From Undaria pinnatifida (lineage: Eukaryota; Sar; Phaeophyceae; Laminariales; Alariaceae): 64,000 nt of DNA. The stretch spans positions 17,086,306 to 17,150,305 of the forward strand of contig JABAKD010000020.1 in assembly GCA_012845835.1 (NCBI GenBank), read 5' to 3'. This document shows positions 1-10,765 of the stretch, piece by piece. Under the pieces are notes generated by a model. The model searched no databases. It had not been told where the DNA came from and saw nothing but the letters and a program-made list of their open reading frames with translations. Each line of letters opens with the position of its first letter. The stretch's first letter is position 1. The position numbers were made by a program, and so were the translations under genes.

Positions 1-133
1 AACCTTCTGAACATCCTTCCTCACCCTATCTTATTAAAGGAGCAATGGGCAACAGCCTCTACCGCCGCGTCAAGATCGTTTCTGTTCGACATGAAAATCA
101 AGCACTGTGAACACAAACAAAAAATCGCCTCAC

Positions 134-469
134 CGTGCTGCCAGCGGATCCGTGGTGTCCGTTCCCCTTCAGTGCGGCCGCCAAGTCCGCCTGCGAAGAA
201 GTCAAGTCTATTGCCAATTTTTCGGCTCTTGCCTTAGCTTCAGCTAGCTCGGTGGCAAGAGCCTCGACGCGCGCCTGCGCCTCGTCTCGGTCGTGGCGGA
301 GACCCGCCGAAGCAACATTTGCTTTGGCAAAGGCTGCTGACCGCGCCTCCGTCGCCGCCCGGGCGATCGCCGCTCGGTTCCGCTGTCGATTGAGCTCGCG
401 CTCACGCTTGAGGTTATTTTCCTGGTCTAGGCGAGCCTTGGCCACCCGCTTGGCGTCAATTACGCGGCG
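134..469 (-). CDS. Coiled-coil exon 3 (112 codons, phase 0-0)
   Basis: This exon encodes an Ala/Glu/Arg-rich helix of about 112 residues. It contains LRHDRDEAQARVEALATELA and long heptad-like stretches, consistent with a coiled coil. It aligns with the exon at 1026-1415, sharing the EARSAA and LRxxRDEA blocks. The acceptor is CTACGTCAG after a TTCTTTCCTCTTCG tract, and the donor is ACG followed by GTGAGG. The antisense frame is also open for about 110 codons, a by-product of the GC-rich composition. The likely role is oligomerisation within the modular protein; that is inference. Confidence 0.5.
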
Positions 470-3400
470 CTGACGTAGTTTGCACGAAGAGGAAAGAACG
501 GATGGTTACGCCGGTGATTTCTTTCTTGCACATAACCGTCTGGCCTAAATGATGGTACGGACGCATTCGCAGGCTCCTCTCCACGGAGCCGGGTTACCAC
601 TTCCACTCTAAACACACTTTGACGCCGAACCGTTGAACGAATGCTGACAAATATGAGGGGAGGGCGGACGTGTGGTCAAACAATACCCAGCTTTCACCAG
701 CGTGAGTCTGGTGGAATACGCAGTGTGCCTCGGTGCGCTTGCCCACGACACAAAGACCGAGACACGTTCCGGAATGCTCCCGACAAAATGGGATGATGAT
801 CTCCGATCGAAAACAAGCCGGCTAACGCTTCTGCCTCCGGGGTAGCCACTGGAAACCCCAGCGCTTTATCAAGCACGATTGTCTACTGCTTCAAGTCAAG
901 CAAGCCCCCGTTGCAGGGCCGGCACACGAGCCAACGGCATGTTTTCTTCAACCTATCACGATCACGGTGACCAAGTCATCACTGCAGCGCACTCGTAGGC
1001 GAAGCACAATACCACATCATCTCACCTTCCTTTCTTCTTCGAGGAGGCCTCTGGCTTCCGCAGCCTCGCCCTCCGCCGTTCGTCTTGCCAATTCGGCCTC
1101 TCGCCGAGCAGTTTCGGCCGAGAAACAAGTCTGGCGCGCAGCATCCAGGTCTGCTTGGACCCCTCGGCATGTCGCGGTTAGTCGGGCCAGCTCGGTGTCA
1201 AAGAACTTGCTGTGGGCACGCGCTTCGTCGCGCTCACGGCGTAAGGCCGCCGAACCTGACTCCCACTCCTGCGCGGCTGCCGACCGCGCCTGCGCCGCGG
1301 CCTCGGTGACCGCCGCTTCGCGTTTTTGACGAGCGAACTCGACCTCGCTCTCCAGACGGTCGTCGGAGTGCCGGCGTGCCTCCGTTGCCTTCCGAATCAA
1401 ACCGTTCACACGGAGCTGACGTAGTTTGCACAAGGACGAAAGAGAGGACGGACACGCCGGTGATTTTCTTTCTTGCAGGTAACAGTCTGGCCTAAACGCC
1501 GATACGGACGCATTCGCACGCTCCCTTCAACGGAGCCGGGTGGTCACTACTATAAACGTACTTATTTGCCTCAGCAATGATTCGTCCCTGAATCACTTGA
1601 TTAAAATGCCTCGCTTCGTTCTTAGCGCTCCCACCAGGAACACGCCTTCCTATCTCCCCTTCTCAAAGAATCCTTCCCGGCTTTCTTAGCTGTCTTTGCT
1701 TTCTCCACTTCCTTCGTGTTATTTTTTCTCGCTTCTTTTTGTGTTCCCTTCCTTCCGTCGTTTCCTTCCGTCTCTCGCGATTTTCTCGCTCAGCTTTGAA
1801 TGTTTTTCGATTCCGAGTCGGGTTTCGGACAATCGTTCTTCGATATTTTGTCGCGAATTGTTGAGATTCTGGCCCCTCTCTCCTCCGATTCCCGTTGCGT
1901 CTCATTTTTTTTTTCATTTTTTTCAACTTTATTACTCTTTTTCGATTATTTTCAATTCTGATTCGAGTTTTGAAAAATCGCTAGTTTTTAGGTTTTTGTC
2001 GATATTCTTTCCGACGCATTTTTTTTCCCGATATTGTTTACGAGTATATATTGTAGGCGTTTTATCAGGTCTCCGTAGTATACGAGTAAAAAACTCCGTA
2101 CGGTATTTTACACCTACCTGCTTCTGCTCAAATCGCAGTAAAGCCTCACCCACGCACAGCTCTTAGAGCTACAGCAATAGTAGCATGTTGTCGTCGGGCA
2201 TCTACCGCAAGCACAGAGTAGCACAGCGCACTCAGCCATCAAAGTATCAAAGCACGCGCAGTAGCTGCGGCGCAATACCGCATGTAGTTTAAGTACGAGT
2301 AGTGAGAGTTGACGAGATCCAGCATGGCGTTTGTGTCGTCGAGCAGTTACAGCTGTATTATTCATCAATCCATCCGCTTCTGCTCAAGTACGAGTGGTCA
2401 GAGTTGGCGAGATCCAGCATGGTGTTTGTGTCGTCGAGCAGTTACAGCTTTATTATTCATCAACCCATCCGCTTCTGCCCAAATCACACAAGCACACTTA
2501 GCTCCTAAGCTAGCATGTTCGTCGTCGACCATCTACTGCTGCAAGCACAGCACAACATAGCGCAATCAGCCCGGCACAACGGAGCAAAACATGTAGTGGG
2601 TGCTGATCACAGCGCGACAATGCAAGAGAAAAAAAACAAAAAAAGAGACCCATCATGTCGTCGAGCATCTTCAACAGCTCGCTGTGTTTTCAAAGCGAAC
2701 GAATACATCGAAATATTTCCGACCTAAAAACGTATACAGCCGCCGCACGCAGCAGCAGCTAGCTGGTGATGCGCGAAGAACTCGCCTGTATTTCCAACTC
2801 AACACTACTACTCTTCTCTCCGCGTCTTTTCTATTTTTGTGTACGGATGATGATGTGATTCATGCGTGAATGCGACGTCCGGTTATTGTCCAGGAGCGTG
2901 GAACTCTTGGCATTTGCAAGTCGTACGCTACACCTCTGCCCGCTTCACGTTTTGTTCTATTTGAACTAGCGTGGCGGGCGGATGTCGCGCGCGGAGCGAA
3001 GCGCCTTGTATTAAACACACTTTGACGACGACCTGTCGATCGAATACTGACAAATACGAAGGAAGGGCATGTGGGCAAGTACTATCCAGCTTTTACCAGT
3101 GAGAGTCTGGTGGAATATGGAGTGTACCTTGGTGCGCTTACCCCCGACACAACAGCAGAGGCACTTGTCGGAATGCTCCCGACAGAAAGGACTAATTGTC
3201 CCCCATTGCCTGGCAGTAAAGTTACAGATTTTCACCATAAGAGCCTCACTCACGCAACGTTTCCTGTTGTGCCAAGTCAACAAGCGAGCGATGAGCTCGC
3301 TGCACACGAGCCAGCATTCTGCTTTCTTCGGCCTATCACGACCACGGTAACAAGACCATCGCTGCAGCGCACTCGTAACCTATTTATCGAAGTGAACCAC

Positions 3401-5854
3401 AACACTACATCGCCTCACCTCGTGATCGGACTTGGCAAGGATTCTAGCTTCTTGGTAGTGACACACCTGGTGAGCTTCATCCCGCTCACGGCGTAAGCGG
3501 CGTAAAAGTCGCCAAGACAGCTTCCCCTCCATCCACGGAAGGCAACTTTTCATCCAGCTGCAGCAGTTTCGGACCATGTCTTCTTCGATACCCCCACCCC
3601 CTCCATTATCACCATACCCCACGCCTTCCCCGTCTACCTCGTCCTCTTCACTTCTCTCCCCTCCACAGCCTTCCCCGCCTCCCCTACGCCCCCCGCGGTT
3701 CACGCACCCCGTGTCGTCCTCGTCATTCACGCCTCCCTCGCCGCCCCGCCCCCCTCCCTCGACCCGTGGTCCGCCTCCCTCATCTCCCCCGCTTCCACTA
3801 CCACCACCATCACCACCAGCGCCAGAGACGGTAGCAGCACCGTCAACACTAAACGCATTGACGGTAGCAGCATCAACGCAATCACCACCACCATCACCAT
3901 TGCCAGAGACGACAGCAGCACCACCCCAATCATCACCACCACCATCACCACCAGTACCATCACCGCTCCCACCATCAGCGCCAGAGATGGTAACAGCACC
4001 AACAACGCTACACGCATTGACAGTAGCAGCACCACCGCCACGAACACCACCAGCACCACCACCAAACCCACTACCAGTACCACCACCAGAGCCAGAGACG
4101 GCAGCACCACCAACAACGCTAGCCGCACTGACGGTAGCAGCACTTCCGCAACCAGCACCAGCACCACCACCGCCACCACCACCACCACCACCAACACCGC
4201 CGCCACCACTACCACCGCCATCAGCGCCAAAGACGGCAGCAGCACCGTCAACACTACCCGCATTGACGGCAGCGAACCTACCACCCCCAGAGCCACCACC
4301 ATCAAAACCACCACCGTCGCCGCCGCCGCTGCCGCCACCACCACTAGCGCCAGAGGTGGCAGCAAGACCGTCAGCACTACCCGCATTGACGGCAGCAAAC
4401 CCACCACCCCCAGCACCATCACCATCACCACTCCCATCACCACCACCACCGCCACCGCCACCGCCAACACCACCAGCGCCAGAGACGGCAGCAGCACCAA
4501 CAACGCTAGACTCAATGACGTTAGCAGCACCTCCGCAACCAGTACCAGCACTAGCACTAGCCGCACCACCACCACTCTCACCACCACCAACCCCGCCGCC
4601 ACCACTGCTACCACCACCAGCGCCAGAGACGGCAGCGACCCCGTCAACATTACCCGCATCGACGGTAGCACACGCACCACCAGCAGCACCACCACCACCG
4701 CCGCCGCCGCCACCACCACTGGCGCCAGAGGCGGCAGCAGCACCGTCAACACTACCCGCATTGACGGCAGCGAACCCGCCACCCCCAGCACCATCACCAC
4801 CACCACCACCACCACTCCCATCACCACCACCACCATCACCGCCACCACCACTAGCGCCAAAGACGGCAGCAGCACCGTCAACACTAACCGCATTGACAGC
4901 AGCAAACCCGCCACCCCCAGCACCACCACTCTCACCACCACCAACACCACTACCATCCCCACCAGCGCCAGAGACGGCAGCAGCACCGTCAACACTATCC
5001 GCATTGGCGGCAGCAAACCCACCAGCTCCAGCACCACTATCATGAAAACCACCACCACCACCGCCGCCGCCGCCGCCACCACCACTGGCGCCAGAGGCGG
5101 CAGCGGCACCGTCAACACTAACCGCATTGACGGCAGCGAACCCACCACCCCCAGCACCATCACCACCACCACCACTCCCACCACCACCACTAGCGCCAGA
5201 GACGGCAGCAGCACCGTCAACGCTAACCGCATTAACGGCAGCGAAGCCACCACCCCCAACGCCACCACTCTCATCACCACTAACACCACTACCATCCCCA
5301 CCAGCGCCAGAGGCGGCAGCAGCACCGTCAACACTAACCGCATTGACGGCAGCAAACCCACCGCCCCCAGCACCACCACCATCAAAACCACCACCACCAA
5401 CACCACCGCCACCATCACTAGCGCCAGGGGCCGCAGCGGCACCGTCAACACTAATCGCATTGACGGCAGCACCATCACCACCACCACCACCGCCGCCGCC
5501 ACCACTAGCGCCAGAGGCGGCAGCAGCACCGTCAACACTAACCGCACTGACGGCAGCAAACCCACCACCTCCACCACCACCACTCTTACCACCACCACTC
5601 TCACCACCATCACCACCACCACCACCACCATCCCCACCAGCGCCATAGACGGCAGCAAACCCACCACCCCCACCACCAGCACCACCTCCACCGCCACTCC
5701 CACCACCACCACCACCACCACAACCACCGCCAGCGCCAGAGACGGCGGTAGCACCGTCAACACGACGTGCATGGACGGTAGCAGCACCACTACCACCGGC
5801 ACCAGCACCACCAACAGGCGTGCATGACGATGTTGGGCCCTCTGCCTCCTCCAT
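134..5854 (-). CDS. Modular glycine-rich and coiled-coil gene, three exons visible, 3' end outside window
   Basis: Gene model read on the minus strand: exon 1 5854-3419, exon 2 1415-1026, exon 3 469-134, then off the left edge. Exon lengths are 812, 130 and 112 codons, and all visible junctions are phase 0. Donors follow GAG, AAG and ACG and read GTGAGG or GTGAGA. Both acceptors share a pyrimidine tract ending in CGTCAG. The frame stays open through every exon. The start ATG (MEEAEG) is chosen because it and its upstream leader align with the start region of paralogues at 21286 and 35086. No known domain is recognised. The architecture suggests a structural or scaffold protein: a low-complexity Gly/Ala region followed by charged coiled coil. 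No signal peptide is seen. The function is unknown. The model is inference from splice signals and paralogy, without transcript evidence. Confidence 0.55.
470..1025 (-). other. Intron 2 of the modular gene (556 bp)
   Basis: It starts with GTGAGA and ends with CGTCAG. The first 410 nt (1025-609) match the start of intron 1 (3418-3011), and the last 140 nt (608-470) match the end of intron 1 (1557-1416). Intron 2 is therefore the uninterrupted version of intron 1. A short minus-strand frame at 694-876 is shifted relative to its counterpart in intron 1 and is treated as non-coding. Confidence 0.5.
1026..1415 (-). CDS. Coiled-coil exon 2 (130 codons, phase 0-0)
   Basis: This exon encodes about 130 residues that are highly charged, with the block ALRRERDEARAHSKFF and a tail ending EEERK. 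The pattern of Ala and Leu spacing fits a coiled coil. It is paralogous to the exon at 134-469, with the same acceptor context (CTACGTCAG) and a phase 0 donor (AAG then GTGAGA). Being symmetric, it can be duplicated without breaking the frame, and it has been. The antisense frames are shorter and lack splice support. Confidence 0.5.
1663..2090. other. Pyrimidine-rich, strand-asymmetric tract
   Basis: The plus strand is strongly C/T-rich for about 400 bp (TTCTTTCTTCC-type words), giving open frames on both strands rich in Phe/Ser or Lys/Arg. The frames look compositional and no domain is seen, so no gene is called. Confidence 0.4.
2291..2480. repeat. Two tandem copies of a 95-bp repeat
   Basis: Copies start at 2291 and 2386 with AAGTACGAGTRGT and share the words GACGAGATCCAGCATGG (or GGCGAG...), TTTGTGTCGTCGAGCAGTTA and CATCCGCTTCTGC. 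Partial related sequence lies at 2118-2140. A second diverged pair with GCATGTT(C)GTCGTCG occurs near 2182 and 2515. Confidence 0.7.
3419..5854 (-). CDS. Gly/Ala-rich exon 1 of the modular gene (812 codons)
   Basis: This single open exon starts MEEAEGPTSSC. It continues through about sixteen imperfect units of roughly 30-50 residues built on AVSVDGAAAxSGAxGGGG plus GGGGFAAVNA, and finishes with a charged segment (RLRRERDEAHQ) that matches the coiled-coil exons. The minus frame has no stop over 2.4 kb. The opposing proline-rich frame is broken twice, at TGA 5043-5045 and at a TAG near 5646. The C-terminal RRERDEA block and the phase 0 donor (GAG then GTGAGG) tie this frame to exons 2 and 3. 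The repeat length varies between units, as expected for a minisatellite under expansion and contraction. A structural, wall or secreted role is possible for such Gly-rich proteins, but no signal peptide is seen. Confidence 0.55.
3790..5780. repeat. Coding minisatellite (GGN/CCN-rich, units about 100-130 bp)
   Basis: On the plus strand the core is GCCAGAGACGGCAGCAGCAC, CGTCAACACTA and GCATTGACGGCAGC, separated by variable CCACCA/CCGCCG runs. The runs carry most of the length variation and the cores are conserved. Read on the minus strand they give SVDGAAA cores and poly-Gly spacers. Confidence 0.85.
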
Positions 5855-6060
5855 TCCCCCTGAAGGAGCTCCGCTGAGCTTCGGCTTGGGCTATGCGGTA
5901 AATCGCGGGGCATGGAGCACGGAAGGCCGGAGAACCGCCAGAGGCAACTGTTCGTCAGTGGCTGTGAAAAAACACGCTACTATAATAGTACGAGTACAGG
6001 ATCAGGATCGAATACTCCCATGAGTAGCGAGCATTGGATGTCGCCCTGATCGGCACAAAT
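5855..6060 (-). promoter_or_regulatory. Conserved leader/upstream region of the modular gene
   Basis: Bases 5885-5975 align with 21305-21420, upstream of the paralogue start. The conserved words on the plus strand include GGCTATG, a CACGG(A/G)AGGCCGGAG block and AACACGCTA. Conservation of both the ATG position and this flank is the main reason for placing the gene on the minus strand. No TATA box is convincing. Confidence 0.4.
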
Positions 6061-6884
6061 CGAACGAATCTTCAGTACGAGACGTAAACTCGATGCGTCT
6101 GAATAAAGTTGAAATGGCTAACCACCACAACACCAAACACCCACCGTACAGATACAAAAATCCGGGTGGGCTTCGATTAAACCTCTATGTCAAGGCATAC
6201 GGGGGGCTAACACGTGATGCCATCGAAAGGGGAACATACCCCTATTCCTGTCAATGCTACTGTACGAGCCATCGCGCTGGCTACCGTCAGTCCTATTAAT
6301 CAGGGATGTACGTTACCGGTAACCGTAATTCAGAAGTTACTGGTATTGGGGGTAGGCAATACCATTTTTTGCCGGTAATAAAAAATTGCCGATCCGTCTT
6401 GAAGCAACCACGCCTCAAGATGTATTGGAAACTCTCCTGTATTTATTTATTGCGAGATCAAGCGTGCATAGCACAGAGCACATCACAGTACCAAGCAACA
6501 GCAGAGAGAACTAACCACACGATATCCACGCAGTCCCACATCGTGTGGTTACTGCTCCGTATTAGCACTGTCTTTTCTTTTTTTCCCCGTCTGAGATTTA
6601 TTTTTTCGTTACATAATATACCAGGTACAACATTCGTTTCTCTTCTCTTTTCCCAAAACCAACTTAGTGACACGACGGCTGTGCCGATTTAATACTAAGC
6701 ATGCTTGTATTATATATTATGTTCTTTGTGCTGTACTCTTATTCGTTTGTTGGCCTGTTCGTACTGAACATAACACAATATAAATGTCCAGTGGTGTGTG
6801 TGATGTTGTCAACGGTGAAGGAATAATGATCCACGGAGCACAACGTACAACATATATATAATGATTCTTTTTTTTGAGGAGAGA
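6061..6884. other. Gene-poor spacer
   Basis: Short frames of about 70-130 codons exist on both strands without recognisable domains. GGTAATACC-like words are repeated near 6315-6395. The 6700-6880 part is AT-rich. No feature can be supported. Confidence 0.3.
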
Positions 6885-7060
6885 GGGATTTGGTCAGGAG
6901 TTTTTTTCGTCTCGGCATGAGTATGGGATGCTTGGAACTGGAATTTCTCCGTCAAATCGCTTCGTTCGAGCGCCGTCTTCGGGGGGCGGCTCCAACGCTC
7001 CTCGCCCTGCCTTGTCCGTTCCGCACCTCGACGTGAACGCGGATGGAGGCTGACCGAGAC
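6885..7060 (+). repeat. Interspersed module A, copy 1
   Basis: About 175 bp with the core GGAACTGGAATTTCT, AAATCGCTTCGTTCGAGCGC and CCGCACCTCGACGTGA. Other copies are at 14975-15175, 26890-27085, 27125-27290 (all plus) and 40925-41100 (minus). No long frame is conserved. It is followed by diverged material and then module B, in the same order as in the other copies. Confidence 0.75.
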
Positions 7061-7355
7061 AAGCGAAAATATTCAAAAAATGTTGTGTCTTGAGGAGGTA
7101 CTCTCGAGCCTTCCGTTGTATTTTGACGTCTGCAGAGCATGATCATTTCCAAAATTGACATCACTTCCAAACGGTAGTTGCTAAGATTTTGTATTTTTGA
7201 GGTTGTAATCTCGAGCGTTTGTTTCGATTGACGTCTGCAGAGCTTGAACGAATAAAACACGGGAAAGTAAATCTTGGCAAGACATTATTTCCAAACTGGC
7301 GTGCAATATGTTGTCCTACTGTTGTATAAAAAATCCCCATGGTACCGCGGTAGAA

Positions 7356-7915
7356 ATCATAGTAGTGCATTTGTTTATTGAATTTCGGTAGGTACGTACG
7401 TACATGGACAGACGTGGCAAGAGCACGCACGCCTAAAACGAGGAGGTACTTATTACGATTACTACGGCAGGAAAATCACGAGTGGCTGCGTCCCCGGCCT
7501 CGAGGGTGGCATTATATGAGTTTGGGCACATCGACATAGCTTGTAATCGTGCAAGTAATATACGTGCGAGTAAGAGCACACACCCACTGATTATGCTATA
7601 TCACACACACGCTTTTTGTCTGACTTATGGCATGGGAAGGGTGTATGAAAAAAGGGAATACATTTTCGACATGAAAAACAAGGGGGAAAATCGTTCCTGT
7701 TGTTAAGCTGCGCCACGCGAAGGTCATAGTGGTAGACGGCGGTATCCACGGAAGAAACCAGTGGCATTCATTCGTCCCGGTATCGCATCGGCGGGTGGTT
7801 ATTTTCCCCGAGAAAACTCTTTGGAGAAGTATAGGCGGTGTGGAAGGCGTACTTTGTTGTTGCTGTGGTGTCTGTCTCCGCTGCTGAAGCGGTCGTGTTG
7901 GTACGTAACTGACAA
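7356..7915. repeat. Interspersed module B, copy 1
   Basis: About 560 bp, from CATAGTAGTGCATTT to GTTGGTACGTAACTGAC. It matches 15670-16262 and 28325-28922. In those copies an open minus-strand frame of 117-190 codons exists. It is broken here, so the frame is not treated as a gene. At 7338 this copy lacks the SINE present at 15328. Confidence 0.75.
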
Positions 7916-8102
7916 ATCAAGACGAGCGATCGATATTACAGTACGCAACTTGCAAAGGTGAGTATCGACCCTAAATTCGTCGAACTTACAGCTGACATCG
8001 TTAGAACAGTTTTATAAAATAATTATGTGTTACTGCTTCCTACTTGACGTGCTCCTTGCTGCTGATTGCTGATTGATCCTCTCTAGTGAGTTGTGTAGAG
8101 CC

Positions 8103-8418
8103 GGTCGCCCCGGTGGTCTAGTGGTTACCCTTGAATACTAGCGTTGGTCCTTTTCGATTCCCACCGTTGTGAGAGATTTGACTTTTTAATTTGCAGAAAT
8201 GCAAAAAAGGGTCAACTGTCAACTGCTGAGAACGCCTAGCAGCGTGGGTAGGTAAATTCGACGCAAATCGACGAGGGAAGAAATGCTGAATTCTCGCGAT
8301 AAAAAAATTGGGCATGTACCGTAGTGGGGAGGGGGCCGGAGGGCCCGCTATGTGACCCCGGATCTGAGTTATGCTACCACCGGGAGGTAGGGCGAGAGTA
8401 GTGCAAGGATACTAAATG
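8103..8418 (+). mobile_element. tRNA-headed SINE (SINE-1), copy 1
   Basis: The head reads GCCCCGGTGGTCTAGTGGTT (box A-like TGGTCTAGTGG), followed about 40 nt later by a weak box B-like sequence around TTTCGATTCCCAC. The body contains GAACGCCTAGCAGCGTGGGTAGG and CGACGAGGGAAGAAA, and it ends in an A-rich tail near AAATGGGATGGAAACAAAAAA. Other copies are at 15328, 27433, 27699, 27967 and, inverted, 38312. The tRNA cloverleaf is not complete. It is a non-autonomous Pol III element. Confidence 0.7.
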
Positions 8419-9300
8419 GGATGGAAACAAAAAACTGATACAATACGAGAAGAGCGTTTCAGACAAGCTACACCAACAAGAAATTACAGCAGGACAGTGG
8501 GGGTATTCCGATTCACCAAGATCACCCTGCGACAAGCCGAAGCAGGCGCTCATTGCTCTTATTTGTTGTGGGCAATATATGGATGCTAGTATGCCGGGAC
8601 ATGGCGATTTTACCGCTCATATGTTCCGAATAGCTTTATCTTTGACGCTCTGGGTACCACCTGTGTAGACCCATTCTGAGGTCGAGCGTTTTGTGCAAAT
8701 TGCGGTCGCATGGCGAATCTTTGCCCTACGCGAGTAGTATGCAAGAAAACCTGCGAAAATATTAGCGGGCTTACTAGTTTTTTACCTTAAGCAAATGAAG
8801 TCGACATTTTCAGCAATTGTTTTCGGTGTCGCATAAGCGACAAAGAGCTGATTGTGTGCTGGCAAGTATTCCATGACTATACGACCATTATGCGAGTCAA
8901 ATACGCACTCGTTTGGCCTCATTTCAGGCTGTTTTCCACGGTTATTATGCTCGAGTTGTGCCAGTCTTAGTTCCATGTATTATCTCGTTTTTCTTTGAAC
9001 ACCCCATGTTAGTTTGAAATAGTGCTTTTAACCGGGGGGGGCTGAATCCTGGATACAAGTCGCTCTAATTCGTCCATTTATATTGAGTTTAGTGCAATTG
9101 TTGCTGTTCAAGCGTTTCTTGTCCTCATTTTGAGCGTGCTTGCTCGGCGCGCCAACATGATATAATCTCAAAGTCGCTATTTCGTGCGACCTATCATGCA
9201 AATAATAACCGGTCGAATTGCGCTCGCATTGCGAATGTTTGTCGTATGCGAGAAGTATGCCAGGAAACCCGAGTCGGTCAAAATAATCGAGAGCTTATGT
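8419..9300. other. Spacer with a small open frame
   Basis: No strong feature. A 64-codon minus-strand frame (8782-8976, starting MELRLAQLEHN) ends at an AG/GT site, but the nearest acceptor would give a 35-nt intron and a stop, so it is not called. Bases 8690-8770 resemble 9210-9300 (AATTGCG.TCGCAT.GCGAAT). Confidence 0.3.
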
Positions 9301-9920
9301 TGGGTCAAAACCTACCAGCCAATCACGGATAAGCCAATGGGGTCAGAATTGACACGCTGTGCGGGGAGGTATCGACCCGGGAGATCCTCGTTCTAGTTCC
9401 CGCGTTCTTGGAGCTCTAGAGATTCGGAGGATTTCTAAACCGGGGATGGGGCCCTACGTCCCCCGTGTGCGACGGAACTGCCCCCCATTGGTTGGTGAGC
9501 CTCTATTATCCTCCTAGGGTGGGGCGGCGCTGTGGAGCTCGAACCAATCCACGATTTTAGCCAACGGAATTGGGGTTACCACACCGTGGGGGGGGGTGTC
9601 GACCCGAGAGAACTCGGTCTTTTCCCCCGGTTTGTCTAACTTTCAGATATATAGAATGCGGGGATGAGACCCCATCGTCTCCGGGTGGAGCTGGCTCTAT
9701 AATATACGACCCCCAGCCAATCAGAGATCGGCCTGTCGGTGGGGTTGGGGATTTCCACACTGTGCGGGGAGGTATCAATCCTGGCGATATCCGTGTTCGT
9801 TCCAGGGTTGTCGGAGTTGTATATGTGTGGATGGATTATGATCCTGGGATGGGACTCTATCGTCCCAAGATGACGGAAACTGTATATACGATCCCCGGCC
9901 AATGAGCGACCAGCGATCAG
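9300..9920. repeat. GC-rich satellite-like array C, copy 0
   Basis: Degenerate tandem units of about 160-230 bp contain CACACCGTGCGGGGAGGT.TCGACCCGGG, then an ACCGGGGATGGGACCCTAT block and CAGCCAATCAGCGAT. Related arrays are at 16540-18090 and 29190-30770. Unit boundaries are blurred by divergence. Confidence 0.6.
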
Positions 9921-10645
9921 ACAAAAAGGCCATGCCAGGTAAACATTTTATTTTTTCGTCTAAAACTCGAGCCTGAAATTCTTGACTGCCAAATTCTTAG
10001 TTCAGTGTGCTACCGCGTACTACTAATACTCTATCTACCAGATAACAGTGATCTACAGCAACAAGTAGCAGCATTATAATAGCATTTGAGGAATTGAATG
10101 ACGAAGGCAGCGACACCGTGTGTCACGCCTAGGATACCGTCAGCAAGTCTCTCCACAATCAGACTATGCACACAAAAAGACAATCGTTCTGCGGGCCTCG
10201 GATCTACATACTATCATACATGGTGTAGCAGCAGCTGTGGCTCAGTGCGCGCCTCTGAGTGGCTACGTACAGAACATGCAGCATACATGACCACCCCCTT
10301 GCCGGCCCTTGATGCTTGATTGAGTCAAAACATCAAGAGACACACTCGAAACGCCTCTTCGACGCCGGAATAGAGGGTCAGTCTGCGTGTGAGCTCGGAT
10401 TAATCCGATCGAAATATTATGAAGCTCGGAATCGGGTTCACGCAAGAAACGGCAAAAGTAAGTATGCCACTGTTAGCCTATATCGATCTCTTGGCATTAC
10501 TTTACATTCTACACACGTAGACTATGTGTTGTGTGGGAACGATTTTTACTCTATCGAATATTGAATCGAACAAGTCGAAGTGCTGCCCTGCCCTACCCGG
10601 GTCATGGGTGCCGGCGAAAGCCGGCATCCATGCGGAGCCCTTGTA
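9920..10645. repeat. Interspersed module D with terminal hairpin, copy 0
   Basis: It follows array C directly, as in 18090-18790 and 30770-31490. It contains AAGCTCGGAATCGG-type words and ends with a hairpin at 10603-10632 (CATGGGTGCCGG paired with CCGGCATCCATG). The constant order of C followed by D suggests one composite repeat of about 1.3-2.4 kb. Confidence 0.6.
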
Positions 10646-10765
10646 AAATCTATTACCAGGTACATGGTATATTATTGTCTACTAATACCATTGTAAACCT
10701 TCATTTACACTTGTACATATAGCTCTACTTTGCTGTCATACGAGTGGACGAGGTACAGGCCCAGT

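Larger units (their letters stand above)
1558..3011. mobile_element. 1.45-kb insertion in intron 1 with 5-bp target duplication TAAAC
   Basis: TAAAC occurs at 1553-1557 and 3012-3016. Removing the segment and one copy restores the continuous sequence found in intron 2 near 605-620. The insert has no TG...CA ends and no clear terminal inverted repeats. It contains a long pyrimidine-rich stretch (about 1690-2060), a 95-bp direct repeat and degenerate AGCAC/GTCGTCGA words. No transposase or reverse transcriptase was found, so the class is unknown. A 5-bp duplication would fit an LTR element remnant, but ends typical of LTRs are absent. Confidence 0.5.
1416..3418 (-). other. Intron 1 of the modular gene with a large insertion
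   Basis: It runs from donor GTGAGG (next to 3419) to acceptor CGTCAG (next to 1415). Its two ends match the whole of intron 2. The centre (1558-3011) has no counterpart in intron 2 and is listed separately. A 98-codon minus-strand frame (3011-3307) lies in the conserved part. In the intron 2 copy the corresponding frame is disrupted, so it is not called as an exon. Confidence 0.45.

Noticed and set aside
1663-2166. Phe/Ser-rich 156-codon frame
   Set aside because: Explained by the pyrimidine-rich composition of the tract, and it lies inside an inserted element.
3576-5045. Plus-strand proline-rich frame of 489 codons as the real gene
   Set aside because: Continuation is broken by TGA and TAG, there is no splice support, and the minus frame is tied to paralogous start and coiled-coil exons. 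Kept only as a finding.
8782-8976. 64-codon minus-strand frame with short intron
   Set aside because: The only acceptor found would leave a 35-nt intron and an immediate stop.
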